A stretch of DNA of 64,000 nucleotides, taken from NCBI GenBank assembly GCA_029532415.1, contig JAQOTA010000047.1, forward strand, positions 2,418,001-2,482,000, read 5' to 3'. Positions within the stretch are counted from its first letter, which is position 1; every line of letters begins with the position of its first letter. The notes below the pieces were generated by a model. It made no database searches. It worked only from the letters and a program-made list of their open reading frames with translations, and had not been told where the DNA came from. A program made the translations under genes and the position numbers. Below are positions 1 to 12,829 of this stretch, one piece after another. The stretch is from Marasmius tenuissimus. Lineage: Eukaryota > Basidiomycota > Agaricomycetes > Agaricales > Marasmiaceae.

Positions 1-34
1 TCTCGACACTGATAAATCCCAGCTCCTAGCTATC

Positions 35-2210
35 ATGATCCTCACCCAAAGGATGTCTCCATTCCCGCCTATGAGCACTCTACTTCACTGGCACCAGGAT
101 CCGCTTGCGTTCGTATTGAAAGGGAGCGTGATAATGGCAGCCACCCTCGTTCTGGCGCGTTGGTATTTGACCAAGGTCATTTACAACTCGACTTCTTTGC
201 CCCCCACGGTTCGTTAGCCTGACGAGGAATACATTTCTAGAGGTCATATCCATCCAATGCACCTCCCCTAGTGGAGATCGAGGTAGTTCAAATCGTCATG
301 CCATTGAGATGAAATTTCTCACGATCTCCATAGTCCAGCGAGATGTTCAACAACCCCAAAGCTGCATATGAATCAGCCCTACGCAATAGCAGAGGTATTG
401 TTGGAGTCCGAAGGAAAGGACGCGTAAGGAAGCCTTTTGTCCGTTGAGGGCGTTCGATGCTCATATTCGCTTGTAGCTAGAGTACATCGTCGACCGGTCC
501 TTCACACATCAAGTTTTAACAGATGACTCCAAATTTAGCTTCGAGCTAGGCACTCTCTCTGTGAGTACTGAGCACTGAGGTACCAGATGCTCGTGATAAC
601 GGTCGACCCTATCAGGCTCTCAACATGCACATTCTCCTCTGGTTTAAACGTCGATTTATCCCCGACATGGATCATTTTGTTCAGTCAGAAATAGCCTCCC
701 GTCTCGATGAGGCGATAGCAGCTGGTGAGCATTTTCCTACGACGGGTATCATACGGGTCGCTCACTCTGCCTCCCCAGTTGTCCCAACCTTCCAAAGCAA
801 CGTCGAAGATCTGATAAACGACTTACCTCCCGGCAGCGCCCTTACCCCAGTGGATTTTGAGGCATTTGTTCACCGCACTATGGCTTCTGCCATGATTCAG
901 TTGATTCTAGGCAAGGTTGGTACCAAACCAAACTTGACTAGCTCGATGGTCTGATCTGAATTTCACTAGGATTACCTCTCCCCAGACAATATCAAACGGG
1001 TGGAGAAGATCGCAGTTGAGGTAGCGACCCTGGGAGGTATCTTCCAGAACATGAGTTGGTTCGCACGTACCTTTCCCAGAGTGTGGCGCATTGCGACATG
1101 GTTAATTCTTGTGTCATTCTCAGTGGTTCTGTCGCGCTGACTACGGCTAATAGGCTCCGGGTATTCCTTTACTCTATTCCTATCAACTTCATCCTGGGTA
1201 TCGGGCACGAAGTCTATCATCAACTAGGCCAAATTGATGCTTACGACAAAGAAGGGCATCGAGATTCAGTATGTCATTCTTCCTCGCTCAGATCTTTCTG
1301 GTTGAAATCCATACGCAGGACGGCGGAACCGCGTTCACCTGGGCGAGAAAATATGTCGACCACAGTCAAGGCCAAATCGGCGTCCTCGATCGATTGTGGA
1401 TTCTCACTGTAGTTCTGGGGTCAGTTATGGACTTTTACAAAGAGAGAACCTGATGTCTGACAGTGTCATTGAAGGATGATCTTTGCCTCGGTCCACCAGA
1501 CGTAAGTCCGTTACTATATTCATGTTCCTTCATCCCAATACTAACTCCAATCCAGGGCTGTCGTTATGGTTTGGATCGCGTTCGAGCTAGCGAAACGACC
1601 CGAGAACGTGAAACTAATCCGAGAAGAGATGGATCGTGAGGGGATGTCGATGCGCTACGCCTCACTCCGTCGCTTTGAATACCTCGACTCCTTTATTCGT
1701 GAAGTAATGAGGACGAAGGGTGATACTTTAAGCACCGTTCGAATGACTACTATGGACGTCCCCCTGGGAGGTTATATCATCCCTTCAGGCGAGTGGTGAC
1801 TATTTCAGCGGGATTCTCTTCTGACGAACTCGTGCAGGGTCCTTTGTCATTCCCCTTGCTACCCAGTCTCACGAAAGCGAACTCCTTCACGGCAAAAAAG
1901 CTCGAGAATTCATCGGTGATCGATGGGTAGGACAAGAGAAGCCTGCTTCCATGCTCAGTCCCTCCTACTGGCCATTTGGACTCGGCCGGTGGGCCTGTCC
2001 AGGCAGAACATTAGCTGTCGCAGGTGTGTTCCTTTACTTTGACGAAGTATTGCTGCTTACGTTCGCATGGTAGAGATCAAAGTTCTGATGCTCCTTCTGT
2101 TGCAAAGAACTGATTTCACTCTGGAAGGAGATGATTACAAGGTGGTGGACCCTCTTACTGTTACCTCCGTCGCACCCGAGGGTATCCTTCTATTCCGGCG
2201 TTGCGCTTGA
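35..2210 (+). CDS. Cytochrome P450 monooxygenase (multi-exon)
   Basis: Membrane-anchored haem-thiolate monooxygenase; substrate unknown. The first exon encodes a hydrophobic N-terminal anchor. Exons that join in frame include about 333-423, 477-560, 616-915, 970-1100, 1475-1501, 1556-1788 and 1838-2021, with a last exon from about 2072 to the TGA at 2208-2210. The I-helix region (FASVHQT) is built across the intron at 1502-1555. The K-helix ExxR is EVMR near 1700, and the haem loop FGLGRWACPG lies at about 1976-2005, with the axial Cys inside it. The intron at 1789-1837 must start with GC (gcgagt) to keep frame. Joins between about 215-332 and 1154-1420 were not resolved, so a damaged N-terminal half cannot be excluded. 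The family assignment is firm; intactness is not. Confidence 0.78.
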
Positions 2211-3076
2211 TCGCATATATAGAATGAATGTATATTGTATAGGAGATGTAGTTTACTACTGACTGTGCTTGTCCACATGGCATCTGAGCACGACTCAGCC
2301 GCTCACACAAGCATAAGGTGAGAATTGTATTACCGTTACAAGACCATAGTCAATCGCACAGATCGTCAGTGACAGATCGCTTAGCTCCACCTCGGGGGAT
2401 TGGAAAGGAATAACTTTATCAGATCCAGACAAACCCAGGCTCGGGACCGCTTCTCCTCTTGGACGTTTACTGGCAATAACGAGCCAGAGGCGTTGTACAG
2501 TCTCACGACCCGATGGAGATGCTCCGGCTGGCGCAAAGCAGATCACATTTACTGCGCTGAGGTCTACTTCGCTTTTCGTGAATGTAGTGTACTACGAAGG
2601 GCGGGATTCTCATGAGACGGTACAACGCTGAGCGTTGATTGTAAGGTTGACGCCAGACACACTTCGGAGGCAGAAACTTGGGGTACCGCACGCGGTGGTT
2701 GGAGCAGGACTGTATTATCGCCCCTCTACTCTAGGATACAGGTCCCACATAGCCCGCATGATGGATGTGATGGCTCTGTCTTTCTTTGGAGTAAGATGAA
2801 TTGATCATTGATAGGCGCGGGTGAAGTAACAGAAGTTTGATGCAACCCGGGAGTGCTATTTCGGTTCTAACTCGAACCAGCTCATCTTCTGCCGCTCTCC
2901 CACATACAGAATATATCCCTCGGGCAGATGTACCGTAGCTGGGATTGTCTGGCAAACAACCGTCCACCATATATAGACAACAGAGTAAGAAATTTAATGT
3001 TCGTTGATCATCGCACTACTATCCCCCCTAATCAGGATAACCTGAACGCAAGTGGATAGGAGATTCGACCTCAGAA
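2211..3076. other. Intergenic, nothing recognised
   Basis: Between the P450 stop and the membrane-protein start I see only short uninformative reading frames on both strands. It presumably holds the P450 3' end and the promoter of the next gene. Confidence 0.6.
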
Positions 3077-4475
3077 ATGTCAGGAACGTCTGGAATCAGT
3101 TTACCAGAGGCAAATGTGAGTGATTCTCTGCTTGAGAGATCTCCCATTGCTTATCACCTCTTTTCAAAAGTTCCTAGCGCTGGTCCTCGAAAGTTTGCTC
3201 TATGGTAAATGAGAAACCTCTACAGATCACGGACAATATTAACTGAAGACTTCTCATTTAATCAGGGGCCTTCTGCGTTCTTTTCGTCGCTGCAATTTGG
3301 GCAATCTTCACAAGGCGTCAAGAGGTTAACTACAAACTTCTTGCGACACTCGTGACGATGTGGGTCCTTTCCACATTGGTAAGCTCACCTGTCCCATTCG
3401 ACATACACGAGATTGATCGACATGCATCACCCGATACTTAGCACCTAATATTAGATGTCATACGAGCGAAAGCAGCTTTTGTGAATGTAGGAGAAGCCGG
3501 CCCAAACATCGCCTTGGAGTATTACGGGAACTTGGCGGACCCGTTACAGGCGGCGAAGACCGCGGTCTACGTGACGCTCACCTTAGTTGGGGATGGTTTC
3601 ATGGTGAGCGTCTCGGAGCGGCTCAATGAAGCTCCCACTCACTTCGATCTGTGGACAAGATTTATCGATGCCTCGTTGTCTGGGGTCGGTGGTACATGGG
3701 TTTCCTGCCCGCGTTGATGCTCTGTGGAACTGGAGGTGAGCTTTCGTATCACTTTGGGAATCTAGTCGATTGACTGAGCTTCATAAAGTATCTGGATTTG
3801 GAGCCACCTACGCATTCTCCCAGGCTGCGCCTGGTCATGATGTTTTCCTCCCGAATATCGTACCGTGGGTCACAAGCTTCATTGCTTTGACGTTTTCTAC
3901 CAACGTGGTTTGTACAGGTAAATCATCTCGTGGCTAAGACTCTCCAGAATCGCTGAGAGATACTTTGCAGCGCTCATCGTGATCAGGATCCTTTCCGTCC
4001 AGAGAAGTGTGAGTCGCCTGAGCGCAAGCTCACCTCAAGTCAATTTCTCCCTCAAGGCGATAGTTATCATAACGGAGTCCGCGGCGCTGTATTCCGCATC
4101 AGTACTTTCGCTGCTGGTTTCGTACAGCTTCAATTCCAACGGACAGTACACTGTGCTTGATCTGGTGAGTGGTACTGAGCAGTATCGAGAATCCGTTTGG
4201 TCTTACTTCGACTACTTCCCCTCTCGAAGACATCGCCACTCATTGGCATCGTGTTCACGTTCATTATCCTTCGAGCAACTCTGGTCTCGGAATCCGAGCA
4301 GGTTTACTCGTCCGCTCAACCGACTCGGCCTAATGCTTCAAGGTTTGGAACTGGGGTAGGGTCTGATCACTACGGGATGGGGCCCATAGGGACGGCCGTA
4401 GCGGTGAATGTTACACAATTTGTCGAGACGGATGATAGCCTTGACCAGAAAATGTCGAAAAACAACATGGTTTGA
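3077..4475 (+). CDS. Seven-helix integral membrane protein (basidiomycete family)
   Basis: Polytopic membrane protein of roughly 330 residues from a family greatly expanded in mushroom genomes; molecular function unknown. Eight exons join in frame: 3077-3115, 3171-3204, one starting about 3267, one starting about 3441 (HLILDVIRAK), one starting about 3662 (IYRCLVVWGRW), one starting about 3790, one starting about 3971 and one starting about 4220 to the TGA at 4473-4475. Hydrophobic blocks cover most exons. The segment NPL/DPLQAAKTAVYV followed by IYRC.VVWGR is the family hallmark. The last 50 residues are polar and probably cytosolic. All splice sites used are GT..AG. It is not an STE3-type pheromone receptor as far as I can tell. 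Confidence 0.82.
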
Positions 4476-7278
4476 GGGTTGAATAGTGATACTGGACTAA
4501 ACGGGGACCTTGTAATCAAAGAAAGTTGCTTACCTTCACCTAAGATAGTGGGTCATAGATCGGCTATGCTACGTCCGAGAAGACCAATGAGACTTGTCGA
4601 GGAGGGATAACGAAGAAGGTTCGTCGTGGGATGTCATCCAACGGCTGCAGGGTCCAATAACACCTAACGTCATCTGATGAGTTACGTTTTTCTCTTCCTG
4701 CGTACCCGCCGCTGAACGGCCAAATGTTCGTACGAGCTCCAAGTGTCTATATAGACGGAATTGAAGACTCGCCCGGTGGCGACGAAAATGGGACCAGCAC
4801 CGAACTGACAACCTCCCAAACGACTGCAGCATTCATCTCAGTGAGATTGATTAATATCCTAATTGGAACAGATGAACGGCTTGATCGTGAAGCCTAGTTG
4901 CTCGATGGTAGTACGTACCTCAGCCAACCTGTAGATACAACTTCTATTTTCTACCACTTCGGAGGGTGTAACGACGAGTTCAAGGCGGTCGTGTCGCTGC
5001 GTGTCTACGTGGTGACGATTGAGCAGACATTCTGCTTTCGCCATGCCTTGATCATATCCGAAGATTACGCGAAGAGTGACAGCAAGAACCTCATGAGCAT
5101 AAGGAACGACGAGTACAAAAAAAGATCAAAATCCGCCCAGCAGTCACCGAATGAAGCCATGTCCTGCGTTCAATACTGGGATCGCCGCTATCGCGTGGGC
5201 TTCGCACCCGCACTATTTGAGCTGTGTGTATACATACGTAGTCTGGTGGGATTATAGTGCTCCTTGTGTGTGTTACTGGTGAGGGGGGGCGACGAGAGAG
5301 AAAGTAACTGGTTGCATGAACCCAAAGCGAGTAGTACCATGGTGGTCAAGAACAAAATGACGATGCGCTTACTAATATGACCACCAAACAATCTGCTCGC
5401 AACTCGACTGGACCGCCACCTGAGTCATGGGTCGTTTTCTCCGCGTTACTATGATTCCAACCAATTAGGCTTGTCACCAGTTCGCTCACTGACGAGCAAA
5501 CCATTCACTCTCAGACTACAAAACACGCCTTTGTCTCTTGCACAAGTGTGCTCAAAGTGTGCTGCCGGTCATGGCGTGAACCCACAGCCTCAGACTCCCA
5601 GCTTTTGGTAATCCGCCTCCGAAGTCCGAGATGTCAAAAGTCTCAGAGGACTGAACAGTAAGGGAATCCTTGCGTTGACTCGCATCAAAATAACGCGCAT
5701 ATACGGTGGGTGTTACCTATGACTGCTCGATTTACTACGATCATGATTCGTCGTCGAGGTGATCATGTCTTCTGACGAAAGGAACTGTAAATTGTCCAAC
5801 GACCGCTCATGCAACATGACAAAAACTCGGAAGTTCCCGCGCCGTTGACGATGGGGTTGCCGACGGGTTACTCCCTGCTTTCTTTCTTCTTTGCGGGACT
5901 ACTCAGGCTCTTTTGAGATTGCTTTGACTCTCATGGTCTTCAACCAAATCTTCCCGACTTTTTCGGTTAGGCTGGTCCCTTCTACTTATTCAGTAGGAAA
6001 GCGACTCCTTGCCAATGGCAACCGCCGATTTCTCGATCATCTTGGCACAAGGTTGGGCAGAGCTCAGCTGCAATTTCGGAAGTCATTGTCGACAGTCGCA
6101 CCAATCAGCATTCAAGTCTCCGGACCCAAGCACAGTGCCAAGAATAAGTTTCTACAGAGTTTCTATACATCGTCAAGACTCCGAATCTCGCTTCCGCAAC
6201 TGTGCTTATATGTACGCAAGGCTGTTGAAAGTTACGGCTACTCGTAACGGGGCATAGGCTGGCACAGGACCAGGGTCTGCCAACAACGCGAACCTAGATT
6301 TCATTTTGGGAGACGGCCCGGACCAACTGATCATCGCATCGACATCGACGATCGTCTTCGGGATGGTCACTGGTGGTTCGTTTTCTCCGAGCAACTCTAG
6401 CTTTTGGGTATGGGCCAGTATCAAAGATTTATCCTTGATCTATCTCATCTCACACGCTGCAGCACCTCCCCTCTGCTGATAGCGCTGACTAGCACGGCGA
6501 CCAGTACATGGATACGAAATCCCGTGCATTCACATCCCCGGGTTTGTGTACTATATATGTGGGCCCCACCTAACAACATTAAACTACGCGAGCTCTAAGT
6601 TCGATACGTGGATTCTGGGGCGGATTTCGCTTGTCTATCCCGCGTGTACCAAGGCCGTTGCGAAGGGAGTGTGGACCTGATGACCACGCTTTCCCGGCAA
6701 TGTTGATGGATAGGGCGGAAATACAGGGCTTCGCTTTGCTGAGGAACAAGGAGGCCGGCATCGGCGTACACGAGACTGAATGATAGATACTAACAGTTCC
6801 GTTGCGAGGGACTGCAAACCTGATGATCAGAAATGCTTGCTTTCCCCGCGACATCAGCAAAACTACTGACCTGTACAGGGCCCTGCTGCTTTGAGAATCT
6901 CCAGATTAGATTCTCTTTGTTACCGGACCTAGGATCCTGGGAGCGATAGAGTGGGGAGAAGGTTGTCCGGTGATGGGCGCTAATTTAGCCATATAAGGTC
7001 GGAACGGAAGAGGTCGTGTGCTCAGGCTACTCCCATCCAACACTCGACGTCTGGGGTTTCCACCCGTAGTCGAAGGCGCCGGTGCTCAACTCGACTTCAC
7101 CAACTCTGTGGATCCAAACGAACTCGGGCTTCTGACGCTGGGTCGGTCATTTGTTCGCGGTTCATCGACATCGTGCTCGTTCATCTTCAGCGCGGTCTCA
7201 AATACGGTGTGCATATCACAATCACCGATCGTCCGTATATCCATCCAGAGTTATCCAGTGTTGCCCAGTTTTGCAGCT
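4476..7278. other. Gene-poor stretch with a possible decayed coding island
   Basis: No complete gene is recognised in 2.8 kb. Around 6260-6430 the plus strand reads as a fairly protein-like run after a possible acceptor at about 6267, and a hydrophobic start-like run occurs near 5870-5960. I could not join these into a model or match a family. A TATA-like tataag lies at 6992 upstream of the next gene. The rest shows nothing I can support. Confidence 0.45.
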
Positions 7279-7713
7279 ATGCCGACGCCCACAGACTCCT
7301 CATCCGCCGGGGATCCGCCCAAGACCACAGGACCTCCAGCCGACAACAAGTCGTCTCCTGCGACTCGAACCGTCACTGTAACTCAGTCGTCGGGCACCCC
7401 GTCTCCATCCCCCTCACCTACAACTGGAACGCAGCTGCCGCCGTCCCTGCGACCACAGACCCCTCGGCTGTCGCGCTCCGAACGTCGTCTTTACGACCCG
7501 ACCAAAACTGACGTTACTCAGTACAACTACCAAGGTGGCAAGACAGCGGTCATGTCCGGCGGCGTGATGCTCGGCGGTGCCAAACATCCTCGCAAGGACG
7601 GCTCTTCGAAGAACTCTAGCTCCGGTGGCGGCGGAGTGGATACGAAGGGTGCAAAGACTCACAAACGAGGTTCGGATTCGGGGGACTGGAGGAAGCCCGA
7701 TGATGCCCAGTAG
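7279..7713 (+). CDS. Small Ser/Pro/Gly-rich hypothetical protein
   Basis: Single-exon frame of 144 residues starting at the first ATG (MPTPTDSS). The frame is open further upstream but without another ATG. The N-terminal 70 residues are Ser/Thr/Pro-rich and probably disordered. The centre (about 75-110) is more conserved-looking, with a basic RSERRLYDP segment followed by YNYQGGKTAVMSGGVMLGG. The tail is Lys/Ser/Gly-rich. There is no signal peptide and no membrane segment. I do not recognise the family. It converges with the minus-strand DUF6535 gene 170 bp away. Confidence 0.6.
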   Translation: MPTPTDSSSAGDPPKTTGPPADNKSSPATRTVTVTQSSGTPSPSPSPTTGTQLPPSLRPQTPRLSRSERRLYDPTKTDVTQYNYQGGKTAVMSGGVMLGGAKHPRKDGSSKNSSSGGGGVDTKGAKTHKRGSDSGDWRKPDDAQ

Positions 7714-7882
7714 GGGCATCTTTCATAGAGGGATCGCCAGGAAACACGAAAACGGAGATCTCAGAATTCGAGCAGGTGGAAAAGGGAGCAGGGAAAGCCG
7801 ATTCATAGGGACAGGTTCCCTCTCTTATGTACAATATAATCGTAATCTTTCTGTGTATTCTTGTATCAGTATATGTATGATC

Positions 7883-10080
7883 CTAGAGTAGCCCTGGCAG
7901 GCGTATAATCCTCACCTTTGTGCTTTCTTTAAGGCCCATACTAAGATGTTCCTGTGACGCTTGGAAAGGAGCTAGTCGCTGCCTCGTTTCTATCCAACGG
8001 TCCCTTAGAGCATCATCCTTTACCAGTCCACGATACACTACCAGGTCATTCAAGAAGGATATGAACGCTTTCCCTCTGGCTGAGTATATGACAGGGACAG
8101 GATGTGTGACCGTCTCCTCGCGAATACTAAAGGTAGTGAGCAATGTCTGAGCAAGGAACTCGGAGAAACGGTGTTTCAGATCGTGGTGCTGGAGAGCATA
8201 AGCGCTGCTCATCGTTATCAGCACCTCGAAGTCCTCGAGTATCGAGATGCTTTTCTCGCGTATTATAGTAGATGGGTGGCTCCAGAGCTTCATACAAAGC
8301 GAAAAAACGGCGAGCTCGAGTGTTGAAGCCATCGGGTTTCCGTTCTCGAGACCGGATTTGACTAGAGTGTCGCACTGGAAGGCAAGTTCAACTTTGTATT
8401 CTAAACGAGTATGAGTAGGTGTTCGGTCAAGATGGAAGAACGGATACCTTCAAAAAGGTCCTGTTTATGCAAAGACCTGACGAATGTATTATACAAGATA
8501 CTCGTGGGTGCCGCTACATCCATATTTTCTGTGAAAAGATATTGGGTCAGGATCTGGTGCGTTTCTTTCTTGTTCGAAGCTCACGTTTTTCGCTTCTGAC
8601 CGCATCCATTGCAAGCTGGTAGAAGGTACTCGTTGGGCCTTTTGGTGTAAAAAGGTACATCGCAACTACGTCGAGAGGGCCCGTTTGCTTCACTTCGCTA
8701 GCATGGTGTTGGTCGCGGCGCATCTTGAGCTCCTTAACAAACATCTGGATGTCGGGGTCAGGATGCTCGAAGAGGAATGCATGATATACCGAGTCAAGGG
8801 CACGATCTGAAGGCAGTCCAGTTGCATATGCCATCGTCTCGAGTGGATGCTCAGACCTTCGTAGACATCCAAACAGAGCAGTGGATAGGGAGGCATTGTC
8901 CCCAAAGGTCTCGACAAGCCACTTCAATCCCTCCAAACGGTAAGGTCGATGTAGATAAGGGAAGGATTGGATCGACTCTGAGCTGATGAAAAAGTCCCGT
9001 ACGATATGTAGGTCACTTCGAGACCAGTCGAGAAACTTGGGATAGAGCTTGTCGCGGAACAGGGTTTGAACAATTCCCAAAGAGAAAACATAGAATAGCC
9101 ATGACTGCGGTGATTTGAATGGGCAGATCGTAATGGGATACGGGATGACTCTGTCGAGCGATAGGACGTACATGGCACGCCAGGTTGGGAGTATGGTGGT
9201 TATGATGTAAATGCCAACACTTATGCCGACAGCAACGGTAGCTATCGAAGCTGGTACGGGATGTAGAGACCATAGAAGATCTAGAATGCCGGCGAAGAAT
9301 AGTATAAGGGCCATCTCCAGGAGAATGGGCAAAAAGGCAAGGAATGTTGGTACGCCCCACTTTTCAAAGCTGTCAAACCGTAGCTGACGAAGGAGCATTG
9401 CCTCTTCCCGGGTCGAAGTATGGGTGTCATGACGATGTTCCCTTAACCACTGTTTGCATAAGATGCCAAATAGTACCGCTGAAAGGCTCATAACCAAGCT
9501 GAGAAACCAAACGGTGTTGATTCGGATTGCCGATGGGGAAGGGGTGAAAGGAGTTTCTTCCAAAGAAACAGCGCCATCGCTGGCATTCCTGAGCTGACGA
9601 GAGATTGTAGAGAGGGCAGCGATGACAGCGTCGTCGTCAAGGTCCGGTTTGAGCCATTGGTAAGACTCGATGATAAATGCGGTAACTGCTGCTGAGAAGA
9701 GACCCGCCTACCAATTGGAGTTATAGGACAGAGCGCTCAGAGGTGGGAGTGTCACTCACGAATACTAAAAGTGTATCAATATCTTCTCGCCAACCCTTTG
9801 CCATTTCGTCGTCATATTTATCGACGATCTTCATTATCGGTTCCCATGGATCTCCTTTGACTCGTGGCGAGCAGAAATATGGCCCACCATCTGCCCAGGT
9901 GTCGGGAATCTGTGAAAAAAGGCCTCGTTTCCTTGTAACTCGCGATAGACATGATTGAAGACGTACCCGCGTAGAGTTCCCGTTGCGTGTGCCATCATCC
10001 CTCATGATGTGAGGAGTCGTGGCGATATTCGCTCCCAACGTGTTGGTACTTCGTGTACTGTCGCTCAAAGAAGAGTACAT
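7883..10080 (-). CDS. DUF6535 domain-containing membrane protein
   Basis: A 661-residue protein assembled from five exons (10080-9967, 9909-9760, 9707-8585, 8528-8448, 8400-7883), all GT..AG and in phase throughout. The region after the second intron (AGLFSAAVTAFIIESYQWL), the segment SAIRINTVWFLSLVMSLS, then CKQWLREH and the hydrophobic helices that follow are the diagnostic DUF6535 block of basidiomycete proteins. The N-terminus carries the usual GDPWEPIMKIVDKYDDEM segment. The C-terminal 300 residues are helical repeat-like and lack a named domain. The function of the family is unknown; membrane location is inferred from about four hydrophobic segments in residues 55-240. The start is the first ATG of the first exon. 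Confidence 0.88.
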
Positions 10081-10913
10081 GGCGGTTTCGCAGTTTTCAC
10101 TTTCCGTGCGCTGCAGAGAAAGTCAGAGATACAGCCCACGATATCAGCCGTTCCTCTGGCTCACCTCGACCATTCTTTGCCTATGATCTGTTGAGTTTGA
10201 TCCAGACATTGGACACTATGCGATAGATGTTCTGGCTCGAAGTCGAATGTGGGAGAAAACGATCAATAGGACGGTTCATCGTTGTAGGCATTGACAACCT
10301 TGACACTGTCAATATGGCGAGAATCTGAATATGGCTCAGCGCTGTACTAGCACAGCCTCCGGCAACACGGCTAGTCGGAGTCGCAGTGCTCTGCGGAGAG
10401 TCACAAACGCGTGAAGCATGTGATCGTGACACCGCCCCAAATTGTTGCCGTCCATGACTCACACCAAACGCAGCTCGAAGTTGAACGAACTCTTCCCGTC
10501 CTTCTAAGCCAGCTCAGAGCGCATCATCTTCGAACCTTTCCTTATCATCACTCTCATCCCCCAAGGTCCACTGACTCATAGTGAAGGAGAGGGTTGTTTG
10601 ACAGTCCTGGCCCCTAAGCCTCGGATATTCTGTCATGGCGGCTCCGAGTTTCGCGCAGCTGACCCCAGTGTTAGTGTATCTGCATATCCGAAACCCCACG
10701 ACAGTCTCACATCTTCTCCTTCAACCACGTTGAGCAAGCTCACTTTATCCTCGCCTAATCCCCAATCTTTCATTCCCTACTCTTCTCTCCTCTCTCTCTC
10801 GAAACCCGTCGATTGATATTTCGAGATCGAGTAGTATATAGCACAGATGGTGAGCGATACGAACCGAGCACTTGCATTTTAGTCTCTTACTTGAGCCTGT
10901 TAGCCTGCTATAG
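10081..10913. other. Divergent intergenic region
   Basis: Lies between the divergent DUF6535 and F-box genes. It should contain both promoters and the missing first exon of the F-box gene (a donor gtgagc follows position 10849). A pyrimidine-rich tract sits at about 10770-10805. Confidence 0.5.
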
Positions 10914-12313
10914 ATTCGTCGATCGATGTTTTGCCGAACGAAATCTTGGGAGAGGTGTTCACGCTCTGCGTAGATGCGGACCTTGACATGCAAGCTTGCT
11001 TGTATAAAATCTACCAAAGCGATTACTACCCATCGAGAACACTCGATACAACCAAGTCACCCTGGGTTCTGAGCCAGGTATCCCAGAGATGGAGAAACCT
11101 GGCTCTCGCATTACCGTGGCTATGGAGTTCGTTCGATATCAATTGGTCTGAAGGGAGGGATTGGCAGAGTGCCCTTCCTTCCATTGAAAAACGGGTTTCT
11201 TTACAGCTGGAACGATGCTGCGACCAACCTCTCTCTATCTCATGGTACCATGATAGCTGTGACATGTCAGTCTTGCGAAAACTCTGCTCGAAGGCAACTC
11301 AGTGGACCAGCGTCACGTTACGACTTCATAAGGTTTCCTTCGAGTCGTTTCTCGATTATCGCGGCAAATTCCTGAACATCACCAACCTTCACCTTCGATT
11401 CGAGATTGGAGCGATGGGAGAGTGGGAAGAATCGGTTGAGTGGCAGAAGGAGTATGGATATCTTGCAGGCTTGTTTCGAGACACAAGAAAGCTTCGTCGA
11501 CTTATCATCTCAGGCGACTACGCCCCGATGCCATACATCATCCCAGAAATTCCATGGAAAAACATTCTACACTTTTCGGCGCGAAACGTCTCTACCAACG
11601 GAACTTTGGAGGAATCATTTTACGAAGTTTTGTCCCTCCTCGAGAATGTTGAGGGGTGCCACCTGGCTGCACCTTCATTCGAGCAGAAAGTCCCGATCGG
11701 CTCTATCACACTTCCTCGCCTACATTCTCTTGTGGTGTCGGTCGAAGTTGGCGGTCTCGACTTGCTAGCCGGTAGCTTGGTAACGCCGATGCTGCGGTCG
11801 TTGGCCTTCGAAAAATGCATTTCCCTCCAATTTGAACCAATACAACACCTCGTCGATCGCTCTTCTTGCCATCTTGACCGTTTGTGCTTTGACACACTCA
11901 CGGCGTTTTACTTGGATGGGCTGGTAGCTTTCCTTCGCTCCCGTCAGGTCAGTAGCGTAAGCAAGCTCGAGCTATCATGGGATGTTCTGTGCTCTCCAGA
12001 CTTCCTCGAGGCTCTCCGTTTATCCCTCTCTGACAACTCAGAAAGGACTCACGTCCTCCCTCATTTAACAGCCTTGGAGATCGTCGGTGACGAGGACTCG
12101 GGGATCCAGATCATGGGCTCGAAATCACTGATTGACACACTCGCGTCTCGACGAAATATCAGCGGCCTGCCTCCGGGAAGTGTCTCGCGCCTCGAGACTT
12201 TCACCATCCGTGGGAATGAGGACAGCTTTCGATGGGAAGACGAGGCTGCCTCGCTTCGATTCAGTGAGCTGTGTCGGGGTGGGTTAATATATTCGCGTGT
12301 TCTTCTAAAATAA
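10914..12313 (+). CDS. F-box/LRR-like protein, 5' exon not resolved
   Basis: The main exon begins after the acceptor at 10911-10913 and runs 465 codons to a TAA at 12311-12313. The F-box core is at its start (LPNEILGEVFTLC), followed by the usual SPWVLSQVSQRWRNLALALP.LW segment and irregular leucine-rich repeats. F-box proteins recruit substrates to SCF ubiquitin ligases through Skp1; the leucine-rich part is the presumed substrate side. The C-terminus (TLASRRNISGLPPGSVSRLE) closely resembles the F-box gene at 45.1-46.8 kb, so the two are paralogues. The first coding exon must end one base into a codon; candidate exon DNA at 10760-10850 has an in-frame stop upstream and no ATG, so the start is open. 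Confidence 0.8.
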
Positions 12314-12829
12314 TGAATTATCTGTCCATGTACTGGTTTGTGTTTCAGTATTCCGAACATCTCTTCTCTTGAGCACGAAGCATTCCGCGCATGTTTTCTC
12401 GAACACAACGCGTACCCTCTCCAATCAATCGAGTCTGGCAAGCTTGAGCCTCGTAGAAAGCTGACGCAACACAGTCCACCCCAGTAACGTTCCCAAGTGT
12501 TGATTGACAAATATAGTACAGTGCTGTTCTACACGGCTGGCATGGGTACGACGATCCTACTTAGACAGGCAATTATAAGGTATGTAAGTACAAACTTGCG
12601 TTGTCAAACGATTAGGGTGATAGAGAGTAAGGTAAGTTATGGTATGCATGTAACGCTGAAGGGAGGTCTACATGATAGATGAAATATGAAGGATGATAAT
12701 GGTGAAATGAAAATGCGAGGAGTTTGAAATCGTGTGAGAGATGATGGATGTATGCAAGAGAACCCGAGGAAGTACGCGAAAAATGACATGCGAAGACAAA
12801 AGAGGAACAAAACCAGTAACCCACCCCGC
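12314..12829. other. Convergent intergenic region
   Basis: Lies between the 3' ends of the F-box gene (plus) and the Ser/Pro-rich gene (minus). It holds presumptive 3' UTRs only; no further feature is seen. Confidence 0.6.

Noticed and set aside
3077..4475. Membrane protein considered as an STE3 pheromone receptor partner for the pheromone-like gene
   Set aside because: Exon pattern and motifs (IYRCLVVWGRW, DPLQAAKTAVY) fit the other expanded seven-helix family, and it lies 51 kb away.
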